Shown here: piece after piece, positions 43,598 through 55,592 of the stretch
Layout of the letters: each line of letters begins with the position of its first letter
Position numbering within the stretch: position 1 is the first letter of the stretch
Assembly: GCA_014607495.2 (NCBI GenBank)
Contig: CP053163.1
Coordinates: 5,622,716-5,686,715 of the forward strand
Length of the DNA stretch: 64,000 bases
Origin: Carposina sasakii
Taxonomy: Eukaryota; Arthropoda; Insecta; Lepidoptera; Carposinidae
Direction of reading: 5' to 3'
Position numbers and translations under genes: made by a program
The notes under the pieces: generated by a model
The model's input: the letters and a program-made list of their open reading frames with translations, nothing else
Databases searched by the model: none
What the model was told of the DNA's origin: nothing

Positions 43598-43714
43598 AAC
43601 GAATTGTGTAGTGTTAAGTTCATTTTCACCAAAAATCTTTGTTCATAGCCACACCAGTGGCAGAACATCCATCTTTCACCGAAGTTAAGCAGAAGAGGCA
43701 CATTAGACCGACCG
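43569..43714 (+). other. Putative untranslated first exon of the SV2-like gene
   Basis: Ends GACCGACCG/GTGAGTTC, a strong donor, and contains no ATG. The next plus-strand exon with a good acceptor and a start codon is at 60974. The link between them is inference: direction and order fit, and no other gene lies between, but the intron would be 17.3 kb. Confidence 0.4.
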
Positions 43715-44757
43715 GTGAGTTCAGCAATTATTTTTTTCATAACAAATATTTACTTAATTTTTAAAATGCATGCATTTAGGTACTTTTGTTTTATACCACA
43801 AACCCATTCGTTTGTTATTCAATGTAGTGAACACTAGCGGATTTCAAGAAAGTATTGAAATAAGTATTTAAATTCTAAGAAAATTCAAAAGTTCATTATA
43901 TTATCTAATAATTTTCAATTATTAACTAAAATACTTAAGAGTAGAATAAATTTCCGCTGTGTTAGAATCAATGGCCTCATTTGATTTTACAAGCTGTTTA
44001 ACTACACTTTGCTAAGTGTTAATTGTCCACACACGACGTCTTCTTGTTAGACGTTTTGGGATAACCAAATGTATTTGCATAAGTTTGGTCACCTTGTGCC
44101 GCTAGTTGAATCATCTTGTTTGTTATTAGTCGCGGTTTCTCCAAACTAAACAGGTATGAAAATTACTTTTAAAGGAATATCAGCTATTTTTACTAACTTT
44201 TTGTGTTTTGAACTACATTTTGTTGATCATCAGTTTACTGATGATCTTATTAAAGGGAGAGACAGGTTATTTTTAACGAGGGTATTAGGCTAAATTCTCC
44301 TACAAAAAATTTGATTCGTAGTTGTCTTCAGGCAGCCTCTTTAATTAGAACAAAGCCCATAGATAAGGAAGACGGAAAACCGGCAATCAATAATTATGTT
44401 ATTACTATTAAATTGATCGGCGCCATTCCTCTTTTTAATGCAATTATGTCGTAAATTATTTTGTCGCGCAATGTCGCTGGAACTTTTCTAAGGAAGAAAA
44501 ATAACTTTACTGGGAAAATGCGAGTCACGAACGGTCTACTTTTTAATAAGAAACTGAATGTGAAGTAATGTTTTTGATAGATTTATGATCCTATTCATGA
44601 AAATAACCTTAGTACATACTACATAGGCATAAAAAAGCTGTACTAAAATATAATAATACTATAATAGGAAAATTATTAATAATGATAGGGAAAATCTTAC
44701 TCCTTTTAAAAGTCGATCAGCAAACTTAGAAACTTATAAGTAATTTAATTTTAAAAA

Positions 44758-45446
44758 TCTATACATATAATAAAAATGTAACGGATGTTCATGGAAGATA
44801 TATGAGAAAAAATATTATAGCAGACCTTTATCAACGTAATAGTACTTAAAAGAATGATTTTTGGAATTTTTGTCGGTTTGTCTGTTTGTCTGTGCGTTTG
44901 TGCACGCTAATCTCAGAAAAGGCTGAATAGATTTCGATGCAGTTTTCAGGAATATACAGGATGTTTTTTGTGGCCACCATTAACGAAGGGTACGTACTCT
45001 ATACATCAAATAAAGTAAGTTTATACCAAAAAAAATGCTGGGATTTTTTATTTTTTTATTACTTGATCGGGCGAAATGTATAGTGTCTAGTGTTTATGTT
45101 AGTTTTTTTATAGACAGATATTAATTGTTTCTCGTGAAAAAATCTTGCTACGCGCGTCTATGTGCATTAATGCAGAAAAACGCAGTCTATTTACTCAACT
45201 TTGGACCCTAATATTTTGAAAACCAGACACTTCCCAGGTATGCTTCCATGAAGAAAAATGATCGTGATGATGAGGAGATTCCGTACTTTTCGGGAACGTT
45301 GACGACCAAAAATCATCCTGTATTGTGACAGGTCCCACTTAACATTTAGGCTACTTTTTATCCCGGGAAAATGTTTTTATCCCGGATAATTTCGACATTT
45401 TGTTTTTTCTGTAGTCCACGCGGACGGAGTCGCGGGCGTCCACTAG
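44758..45446 (+). mobile_element. Helitron interrupted by a family B MITE
   Basis: Starts TCTATACATATAATAAAAAT after an A; ends CGCGGACGGAGTCGCGGGCG, TCCACTAG, then T. Without the MITE it aligns with the copy at 2463-2757 from end to end. The MITE occupies 44957-45320. Confidence 0.8.
44957..45320 (+). mobile_element. MITE family B, copy 2, with TA duplication
   Basis: Begins CAGGATGTTTTTT and ends AAAAATCATCCTG, imperfect terminal inverted repeats. TA at 44955-44956 and 45321-45322 is the target duplication: the empty homologous site at about 2643 reads AAATATATTGTGACAGG with a single TA. Length 364 bp, no coding sequence. TA duplication and CAGGRTG ends suggest a Tc1/mariner-derived MITE. 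Confidence 0.85.
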
Positions 45447-46595
45447 TATCTACTATATTAACAACTATTTCATTCATACAAATGTTTTTTATATTACTCT
45501 GTTTTTCTGTTACCTTATCACAGCAAAACAAAATATACCTACTTATTTATCTATGTATTTTTGTATACAGTTGTTACCTGTCCCAAATAAATAAATAAAT
45601 AAATCTATGAGATTTGGCTTTCTATTCACCAGAGATATGTATGCGCAGTGTATGTTCGTTCGTTACTACGATACATCACCAATCATAATATGAATGAATA
45701 TTATTTATTGGTCCATCATATCAATGAGTTTGATTGGTCGATATCTAACGCATCGCAACGTAGCATAGTAGAAAAGAAAGACAGTCTTTTATTGGCCTTG
45801 TAAGGAAATTCGATAGTGCACCCTCTTATCCTATATCAAGGCTTAGGTTATCTGCTAAACAAATCTGGTATACCTACCAGCTCCAGATAAAACTCTTTAA
45901 AACACTCTCGTTAAATTAAAAAGGACAATTAACTCATTGTTTGACATAATTGCTAACTTGACACAGAGTCTTAATTATTGCAAATTTAGTAATATTTTAA
46001 TGGAAAGCTTTTGGCAACGTCAAAAAAATCTGAAACTATCTTTATGTAGTCAATCAACTTAGATCTAATATGGGAAAACATAGTTTTATGATGTGGTTAT
46101 ATTAAATTATATGAAATAAACATAAATAAATCATAACCAGATTTATAGCCAAAACGAATAAGTTATGTAAATATTTGGTAAAATTCGAGTAATGCCGTTT
46201 TAGCTTCAGAATATGTCGATGGCCTAGAATGACTAGAATTAAATATAGAGCCTGACACAGTGAAAGTGTTTGTACAGCTTTCTATAATAATATTTTGAAG
46301 GTGCAATAAATCTTGGTTAACAGTTAGTTAGGATTCTTTTACATTAAATTTTGGTTTCATTTTCTGCGAAGTCTACTTATTATTTTTTTTTTATCACTGC
46401 ATACCTACACTGCATAGGTATTATAATTAAATTATAAAAAATAAAAATGGATGCCATATATTTTACAAAAAACCGGCCAAGTGTGAGTCAGGTAAGACGA
46501 ACTATGAGCATAAAGGGTTCCGTACCATTTTATCTATAAAAATGATAGAGCCCAGTTTTGTGTACCTATTAGAAATAGGTCGGTAATTGTGGCTC

Positions 46596-47225
46596 TTTAG
46601 TCAACTCGCCCTAAGGGAACACGGCCCCTGGGATCAGTAGACCTAACGAATTTTTGAATTGGTCAACTTGCCCTACTATCTGTATTTTTAATGTGGACAA
46701 TCGCGACGAAAAGTTTTCAATTTCGTTATATATTTCTTTTTAATGGTAGGCAATAATAATAATTATTTTCGATAGCGGGCGCGTTATATGACTTCCAAAT
46801 GGAATAACTAGATATCACTTGTGACAGTCATTAGACGATAGTAAAAGGAATGGTGTTTACAATGGATACCTGGGCGAAGCTTGCCTGGCGTGATTTCTGA
46901 GTCAGCCAATCACAATCAATTAGCAGGGGATGAGCCTACCTGCTATTTATTATTAATTTCAGTAGCTCAGTAGTTGCCTTTGAGTCATGTGAGTGTGGCG
47001 TGAATATTTTTAAATAAGTATATTCATATCATGAAGCCCTGTTGTTTCATTTTTACTTATCTTAACAGTTTTGAACACGTCTGTACACGATTTTGAATAA
47101 ACAATATTATTCATTTTTTGCCCAAATAAAGAGTAGGACCACTTAACTAAAGAAAATTATTAAAATAAATTCGTTTGGTTAACTGATCCCATGGTCCAAG
47201 TTCCGAGCAGGGCGAGTCGACTAAA
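46596..47225. mobile_element. Non-autonomous DNA transposon with TTTAGTCRACTCGCCCT ends
   Basis: Left end TTTAGTCAACTCGCCCTAAG with TGGGATCAGT further in; right end is the reverse complement form (AACTGATCCCATGG then GGGCGAGTCGACTAAA). The terminal repeats extend to about 55 bp with mismatches (AACGAATTT on both). The 630-bp element codes nothing recognisable. Confidence 0.7.
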
Positions 47226-48710
47226 AAGCCGATAATTGATATTGTGTTCAGTAAAGGGCTGTTTGTTTTAATGACGCAATTAGTTGCAATAAGTGTTTAT
47301 AATAGTATAGTAGGTACGTAATATTTCGTGAGACAAGTAATTAAAAATACTTACATTTTTTGTAAAAAAAAGAAACTCTGGAACATTAAGCGTCAATTAC
47401 CTTGCTGGTTTGTGATCATGACAACTATTAAATTAGCAAGTAGGTTAATACCTTTTCTCATAATTTCTTCTGAAGGAGATATAAATATTGACCTTCATTA
47501 ATTGAATGATAGTTTTATATAATAACGATAATAATAGCTTGTTCAACGGATTAATGGATTAATTAAGTTTAAGCTGGTAATTTTGCCAAGGTAAGGTAAG
47601 GTAAGTTGGGCAAGAGAAATTATTTTTACTTAAAATGTTTGCAATAAAAACAAATCACTGAAACCATTATAATAATACGTTGCTGTTATTTCTATCTTTA
47701 GTAAGGTACCTAATATAATTTTAAAATTCGGGGACACAACACATGTTAGGTATTCTAATCTAAGTAGGTTGAATGCTTATATTTTTCTATATTCAGATAG
47801 AAAATAATAATATTCACTTCTATTTTTACTTAATGTCTAAGGTATAGATATAAGGTAGCTTACAGACCTAAGTAGGTGCGCAAGTAGGTACATACAAAGT
47901 ACCTACTACAGCATAAGTTGTAAACATAATAGTACAACACATGATCATACGGACATATAACATATAACAAGTTATGATAATGCAAACCAATTACGTAATT
48001 CGTAAAAACATGTCCAATCTGTAATCGGTTGAATAAACAGAGGTGCACTACCTTGATCGTGGTCTTCGATCTCCGAGGTCGATCCGATCGGTGATCTTTA
48101 CAGGGTCCCATTTATTTTAGGTGACTACGCCAATTAGAGCTAAGATTCCATTGAAAAAGTATAATAATTATAAGTACGCGTATACAGTATTTTTAAACGT
48201 GTTGATATGATATAGAATGCATTAGAGTTAAAATGAACTTAGGTAATAAGTATAAGTAAAAATAGAATAGGTTTTTCATGAAAGAAGAAGGATATTGTAG
48301 TGTTCTCATTCCAAAAGTGTTAAGGTTTAATCGGAACAATAACAATAAAGTAGCATATTTCTAAATACACACACTTTGTATCAAAAACTCAACCGGAAAT
48401 CCAATACAACTTCAATGTTTTCTTTGATATTATGGAGTAGTGTACGTATGTACAGGTACATACAATCAAAAATTACAAGAATTACACAATATACCAACAT
48501 TATACATATTAAGGGTTTCTTATTTTGCTGCAGAACCCTTAAAATGAATTATAGAAACTCCAAAAATCGGAAATATAATGTGCTACGAATGATAATAAAC
48601 ATACAAGTTAAAATAATATAAACTAGGAAAAACATGTATAAATTCTAGCAAGAATTTGATAGAATGAAATAATTTGAATTATTTTGTGTAAGTATATTGC
48701 AGAATGCAAA

Positions 48711-49079
48711 TAGGGTGATTTTTAGTCGTCAACGTTCCCGAAAACTACGGAATCTCCTCATCACGATCATTTTTCTCCATGGAAGCATACCTGGGAAGTG
48801 TCTGGTTCCCAGGATATTAGGGTTCAAAGTTGAGTAAACAGACTGCGTTTTTCTGTGTAAATGCACATAGACGCGCGTAGCAAGATTTTTTTACGAGAAT
48901 AAATAATTAATATCTGTCAATGAAAAAACTAGCATAAACACTGGACACTATAAATTTCGCCCGATCAAGTAATAATAAAAAAATACATTGTTCCCCAGTA
49001 TTTTTTTGGCATAAACTTACTTTATTTGATATATAGAGTACATACCCTTAATTAAGGGTGACAAGGAAAAAACATCCTG
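48711..49079 (-). mobile_element. MITE family B, copy 3 (antisense)
   Basis: Left end TAGGGTGATTTTTAGTCGTC, right end ACATCCTG followed by TA. Landmarks CGTCAACGTTCCCGAAAACT, TACCTGGGAAGTGTCTGG and ACGCGCGTAGCAAG are as in the other copies. Confidence 0.78.
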
Positions 49080-49632
49080 TATATGACTAGCACTAGACCT
49101 ATCTTTAAGCTTCATCCGCGGAAACGCGCAATAGTGTGCCTCTATAGCGTTGATTACTATAATCCCGGTAGTGCTCATAAGGCCACACCGAGTCAAAGCC
49201 AACTCCTTTCTTCTGTTCTGGTGCAACTCATGGCAAAGTGGATTAATTGGAACGCCTACCTATAGCCAATAAAGACAATCATTTTGTTGACAATTATAGT
49301 AATCTCCATTACGTTATAGTGCTTCGGTTAATTATAATTAGGTACTATTACTTAGTTATTTTACTATCGGAAAGTATTCTAGTAAAGTAAAGACAAGTAG
49401 TATTTCTTTACGAAAATATGTATAGTCTAAAAGGCATTATGTAGGTACCTACATTATTTAAGAGGTATTTAACCAAGAGAACTGACTACCCTATGGTTTA
49501 GATGGAATTAAATATGGATTTAGAAATTGCATCGTCCATTCAAATTATTCTAAGTACATAGGTACCTATAAAAGTAATGGTGAGGAATATCGAAATTGAA
49601 ATATAATGATCGTAGGTAGAATGTGCTACTAC

Positions 49633-49938
49633 CAGGGGCGTAGCTACCGCCGTATCAATTATACGGGACCCCCGGGCCACGGGGGCCCCCAACGTGCGTA
49701 AGCAAAAATTAATAAAAACTTCCCAATTTTTTTTATTTCACAAATGACTAAAGTCAAAATAAGCAATTTCATTTTTCCCGCGTAAAGCGTGTGTTCAAAA
49801 GTTGGCAACACCTACATCGGATATCGCATCGCGGGCAATTTAATTTAAAAAAAAAATCTTTTGTGAGAGATCTATACTCTTCCTAAGGGCCCCAAACAAA
49901 TTTTTATACGGGCCCCGCAAAGGTACGCTACGCTTCTG
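49633..49938. mobile_element. hAT-like MITE with 8-bp target duplication
   Basis: Ends CAGGGGCGTAGCTACC and GGTACGCTACGCTTCTG form an imperfect terminal inverted repeat. The flanks GCTACTAC (49625-49632) and GCTACTAT (49939-49946) match at seven of eight bases. A GGGGGCCCC-rich stretch near each end extends the pairing. 306 bp, noncoding. CAGGGGCG ends and 8-bp duplication are typical of hAT elements. Confidence 0.75.
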
Positions 49939-51052
49939 GCTACTATAGCTACTGAAAAGTTAAGTATAGGAACATCATTGGCAGTCATGACTCTACCTAA
50001 AAGATACCTAGTTGAAGCTATTTAGAATATCAGGTTATTTCGAAGCAAATCTTGTTAAAACACGTATAATCAACCACAAAACCCATCACAAAATCTATTG
50101 TATTTACTTGTACTACCTATTGTGTAATATCCAATTCACATACAAATGCGATTACTCATCACATGCTCGTCAATTTGTTACGTTACTTGATCACCCGCCA
50201 CCTTGAACATAAAACCATAACTGTCCTTATTTTTTATAGTTTGTGGTGAAATTATAAGCTGTGGAATTGTCAATTGATTTCACAGCTCAACATTGTTTGT
50301 TAAGGGAAAAATATTCTCCATGGTGGGGCGTGATCACGGTGCAAAACTCACACGATCGCTTCTTTGGCTATCATAATACCGTCCAGCATTCCTACGGTAG
50401 CACGCCGCCTCCGTAATTTTGTGACGATTTTTAGTCTGCGCATTTTTTCCCGCGCTTCGCGTAAATTTGTTTTGTTGTGAAACTTTCTCGTGCTTTCTTA
50501 ACCCTACCTATGAACATTTTCAGGACAGAAAGTGTAGTGAAATGGTGTACAATTGTGACTTTTAACGCAAATCTATTCAGCCGTTTGTGACAGTATTCTT
50601 ATTTTATAATTTAACAAATAATGTCCACATTTGGAACTTGGTCCTGATATCTATTTGAAGTGGAATTATCCCTCAACTCTCCCTTAATCCAGATTATATT
50701 TTTAACCACGCGCCAGTTTCGGTAAGAATATTCTGTACTTATTAAAGTAGTTTAAATATATAACATTATTATCTATCTATCTAATAATTAATTTAATTAT
50801 TTTCTTGTAAATTAAATTTATAAAAAATATGTACTTGTCTACTCCTGTACCTTTTCTCTATAACACCAGTGTAAACTTTCTTTGATAAAAAAAGAATTAA
50901 AAAATAGGTAAGTATTTAAAACTTGAACCAATAAGTTACTTATGTAAGTATGATATAATATTACCTAAATATTACCAATTACTTGGTACGATCACTATCC
51001 ACTTATGATATTGTACGTAGGTAGGTAGTACCTACTAGGTACCTACTAGTTA

Positions 51053-51848
51053 TCTACACTAATATTATAAAGAGGAAAACTTTGTTTGTTTGGTTGTAAT
51101 GAATAGGCTCAAAAACTACTGGACCGATTTCAAAAATTCTTTCACCGTTAGAATCCTTATTGGACCTGGATGAACATAGGCTATAAGAATTTCCCGATAT
51201 TCCCACGGGAAGGCGACCAACGGGAATTCTATATTTTTTACGAAAACCGCTATACATATGAAGCTGAAATCGGGCATATATGTTCATTGGGGACAGCGAG
51301 GGAGGACTAAAAACGGATTTCCCGAAATTCCCACGGGAAGGGGACAAACGGGAATTCATAGTTTTTACGAAAACCGCTATACATATGAAGCTGAAATCGG
51401 GCATATATGTTCATTGGGGACAGCGAGGGAGGACTAAAAACGGATTTCCCGAAATTCCCACGGGAAGGGGACAAACGGGAATTCATAGTTTTTACGAAAA
51501 CCGCTATACATATGAAGCTGAAATTGGGCATATATGTTCATTAGGGACTGCGAGGAAACACTAGAACGGATTTCCCGAAATTCCCACGGGAAGGAGACCA
51601 ACGGGAATTATTTATTTTTTACGAAAACGGTTAAACATGTGAATCTGAAGTTGAGCATATATGTTTATTTGGGACCCCGAGGAAGCACTGGGAACGGATT
51701 TCCCGAAATTCCCACGGGAAGGGGACAAACGTGAATTAATTTTTTACGACAACCGCGATAACATATAGGCTACTTTTTACACTTAACATATAGGCTACTT
51801 TTTATTTTTTCTGTAGTCCACGCGGACGGAGTCGCGGGCGTCCACTAG
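51053..51848 (+). mobile_element. Helitron carrying an internal 127-bp tandem array
   Basis: Starts TCTACACTAATATTATAAAG after an A; ends CGCGGACGGAGTCGCGGGCG, TCCACTAG, T. The middle is about 4.5 tandem units: ACGAAAACCGCTATACATAT and variants recur at 51240, 51367, 51494, 51621 and 51746. Units are nearly identical in the centre and diverge outward. Each contains GAAATTCCCACGGGAAGG, which is partly palindromic. Confidence 0.8.
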
Positions 51849-52164
51849 TAAATTATAAGGGGCTTTATCACTTTCAAATATTATAAAACTATTAATAAAT
51901 AATCTTTCAAATACTTACCTATTACCTAGGTACAAATATACATAATTATATCATATAGACGATTTGATTAACGGACCTTGGCGAAAAAAGTTGATAAGTA
52001 GGTACTTAGTTAGATCTCCTTAATGCACCACAATTTTTCGTACAATGGCGATCTTACAGTTTTTAATGGCATTCTCTACCAGCTAACCTGATTACTTAAG
52101 AACTTAAGAAGTAAGTTTCACTTAGGTAAAGCAAAAACTTTAACATAATTTACAAGGAAATACT

Positions 52165-52315
52165 TTGCTACCGAACTTGTACATCTCAATTATACCCTCA
52201 AAATTGGTCAGAAGTGGCACCATGTGGTCCTATCGGCCCTTGGTGCTCTGACTACCCCGTAAGGGATAAATGCGTAATTATACATATGTATGTATGTATG
52301 TATGTAAATACTTTG
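52165..52315 (+). repeat. SINE-like dispersed repeat, copy 3
   Basis: Contains ACCGAACTTGTACATCTCAA, GGTCAGAAGTGGCACCATGT, CTATCGGCCCTTGGTGCTCT and CTACCCCGTAAGGGATAAA, then a TATGTATGTATG tail. Same family as the copies near 1382-1615 and 24650-24770. Confidence 0.65.
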
Positions 52316-52455
52316 CTAACTACCTACCTACTTAATATATGCATTTAACCTTTAAGAAGTGTCATTTACTGATTAGGTGCGATCGAGGTTAATAGGTAGG
52401 TTTGAAGGTATACAAAATAGTGTGCTTACCACTTATCTATTACCATAGATACGTA

Positions 52456-52721
52456 TCTTAATATATAAAAAATCCGTGTCACTGTGTATGTTCCGAATAA
52501 ACTCAAAAACGAGTCAACTGATATTCATGAAAATTGGCATATATATGTAATTTGGTCCAACTTAGATGATAGGATAGTTATTATTTAAATTAATGGTCTT
52601 AATAACTAATAATTAATAAAAAACTGATCATCAACGTTGGTTGTTGTTATTAATCGTACGTTCCATAAGTTCTTCTGTCTTTTCTGCAGTCCACGCGGAC
52701 GGAGTCGCGGGCGTCCGCTAG
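52456..52721 (+). mobile_element. Non-autonomous Helitron
   Basis: Starts TCTTAATATATAAAAAATCC after an A, ends CGCGGACGGAGTCGCGGGCG, TCCGCTAG, then T. The ending is the canonical lepidopteran form. Confidence 0.75.
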
Positions 52722-53902
52722 TAATATAATATGTTAATCCTCTATGCTATTACTATCACTTATTCTACTGAGATGTTCACGCATGAATGAATTAAATACA
52801 TAAGTATAACAAAAAAGTAGAGTTTAAAAACATGCACTTGGCCTGTTGATTATTGTTCAGTGTTCGCAACTGAATAGCAGTTACCTACTCTTTTCCGATC
52901 CATAGGTACATATCCTAAAGTTCAGTAAAAGTGCCAAAAGTAGGTGCACAATTTGAATTTAATAATTTTCAAAGAGATTGTGAAACTGATCTATTACTTC
53001 TTAGTTAATTAAACTTAAACTTATCGCATTTAACTTTAAAAACTTAGGTATTTCTTCTTAAAAACTTAGGTGGCCCTTAGTTATTTGGGGATTATGCAAT
53101 TTCCAAGCAATCGTGATCTCTTTCTCGGAAGTCATTATATGTTTCTGTTTTTGCTAGGCCTGCAAAATAAATTCAGAACCGAATTTGATCCCACGATTAG
53201 AGGCAATGAAGGTTCCGTAGCGTGATAATGTATCTAGCAAAATCATAGCAGTACTCGTAGCAATGTGACAGCAAAATTTTTGTTAAGTGTAAATTCACGT
53301 TGAAATGTCAAATTCGTTTGAGACTGCTGTTAAACTGTATTACCTACGATACGAATTTCAAAAGCATGTGAACATTGTAAAATGTTTGCTATCGCATTGC
53401 TTTTGATAAATATGTAGATAATACGGAGGCCAATTTTCGTAGTCAAAAATGTAATATGCATTAAATTTTAAATAAATTATTATTAAATATCACGGTTAAT
53501 TGATGAAAATAAATTATAAAAGTTAAGTAAGTATTAGTACCTCTCCTACCGACTTGTACTTACCTACTTGTGAAAAATGTGTCAATGCATAATTTATTCA
53601 GTGATTTTCTATGATTAATAGTAATTAGATTACGAATAATTATTAAGCACAATTGAAGATGCTAATAAAATAATGGCATAAAATTACCGCGATCGATGGG
53701 AACTAGACTTGTAGCCTAGTTTCTCAAACCTGCCAAGCCCAAGTAATTTACAAAACAATCGACTCTGTGTTGTTTTTGCCCATAGTCACTATTCTATAGG
53801 TGATTTTCATACTAATTTGTCAAAACGGGAGGCGCCTACCTCCCGGAGCTAATTGCCTACCTACGGACCTGCTATTCCATAAAAATACAGAACTTTATTA
53901 TA

Positions 53903-54277
53903 CAGGGTATTATTTCGTTACCACCATTAACGAAAGGTACGTACTCTATACATCAAATAAAGTAAGTTTATGCCAAAAAAATGCTGGGAAACGATGTAAT
54001 TTTTTTTTATTTTTATTACTTGATCGGGTGTAATTTATAGTGTCCAGTGTTTATGCTAGTTTTATCATGGACATATATTAATTATTTCTCGTTAAAAAAT
54101 CTTGCTTCGCGCGTCTATGTGCATTTATGCAGAAAAACGCAGTCTATTTACTCAAATTTGGCCCCTAATATCTTGGGAACCAGACACTTTCCAGGAATGC
54201 TTCCATGAAGAAAAATGATCGTGATGATGAGGAGATTCCGTAGTTTTCGGGAACGTCGACGACCAAAAATCACTCTG
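53903..54277 (+). mobile_element. MITE family B, copy 4
   Basis: Begins CAGGGTATTATTTCGTTACC and ends AAAAATCACTCTG with TA at both outer edges (53901-53902, 54278-54279). Same landmarks as copies 1-3; orientation as copy 2. Confidence 0.8.
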
Positions 54278-54834
54278 TAGAAACAGGCATTAGTATTTTT
54301 TAAGTGAAATCTGTTTGTTATTAGAACTAGGACATAAGGTCGAGTCGAGACCACTCCCTAGAGCAGACGCAATATCGCGTGCGAGATTGCTGACCTTGGG
54401 TTAAGTACGGTTTTATTACGAGGTATTTTTAATATGGGAGAAGTAAACTGTAAAATATTTTCGTGAAATTATTGGGCGAGTCACATGAAAGACGTTATAT
54501 ACCATTTTCTCTTGTGTTCATGGCAATTTTTTTAAACCTATGTAACCTTAGCCTACTTTGGTATTATAAAAGGATCTTGCCTTGACTTTGCCCTTGAGGA
54601 GACTTTGTATTTTTTATGGCCGGCCATTTACCCTAATTTAAATTATGCACAAGCTTATTTCCTTATATTTTGTCATCTCTGGCATCATCATCTCTTTTAC
54701 ATACCTGACAACAAGCTTAGTAATTTAAACATGCTCTAGCACGACCATACTCTGACTAGGAAATCCATCAAAAAATCCTACTGAGAAACCTATGGCTCTC
54801 GTAATAAGATCCCACAAATTTTACACTCCCCGTG

Positions 54835-55106
54835 GTGCCGGCAGATAGAGTTCTTCCATCCCATGCCTGCCCGTGGGTATTGTGCGAGGCGATTTAATGT
54901 TTCCAAGAGGTGGGCAGCAGTGCCTCCCATGCTGACAACATAGTCCAAAAGTATCCATATATCCATACCAAAGCGGCGGTCACCAACCCGCCTGCCCGGC
55001 GTGGTGACTATGGGCAAAACCCCCCTGTGACATTAGACTTGTGGCGTGCTCTGCCTAGGGGGAGGCCTACGTCCAGCAGTGGACTGCAATAGGCTGAAGA
55101 CGAATT
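54835..55106 (+). repeat. LINE-type 3' end family A, copy 3
   Basis: The longest copy: GTGGGCAGCAGTGCC, GCGGTCACCAACCCGCCTGC, GGTGACTATGGGCAAAACCC, GGAGGCCTACGTCCAGCAGT, ending GGCTGAAGACGAA. It is a LINE 3' region without intact polymerase. Confidence 0.65.
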
Positions 55107-55160
55107 CTACACTAACAACTACGACCTGTGAGGGTTTCCACAAAGGTATAAATACCTGTT

Positions 55161-55592
55161 AAGGTGAGTATAGACTAGAGCATTTACCTGTAACAGAAAA
55201 ACGAGCCGGTCTATGATACTTTATACCTACTCGTAGCGTACTATACTCGTAGTGTATTACCCTTCACAAACCAGACGTTCGAGCACGCTCGCCGTTTTGT
55301 TACATACAACAATTTGTAGAAAGCAACGAGCGTATTGATGTAACATTTCGTCGAGCCTTTGTACGCAACTTGTAGGTCCGACATTTCAATGAAGAATGAA
55401 CGCAAGGTACAACGAAATGTTACGGGTAAATGCGCACACCCGCTGTGAGCATTACGCTGAATATTCGCAGGAACGTTACATTATATGGAAATGCTTGGGT
55501 AATTGAGCTTTTACCTGTATTGTACCATTCATAAGAACGTTACATGGCACAGAAATGTGTGTCGAGAAAATGCTCTAGTCTATACTCACCTT
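55161..55592. mobile_element. DNA transposon with perfect AGGTGAGTATAGACTAGAGC ends
   Basis: The terminal inverted repeat is perfect over at least 24 bp (left 55162-55185, right 55567-55591 inverted). Inside, ACGAAATGTTAC-like motifs recur in both orientations (GTAACATTTCGTCG, CAACGAAATGTTACG). About 430 bp, noncoding. Perfect ends suggest recent activity. Confidence 0.72.

Noticed and set aside
44224..44245. 22-nt palindrome GATCATCAGT/ACTGATGATC
   Set aside because: Striking by eye but isolated; no repeat copy or promoter context to support a function.
49083..49265. Short open frames beside the family B MITE
   Set aside because: Partly inside repeat edges and without coding features.
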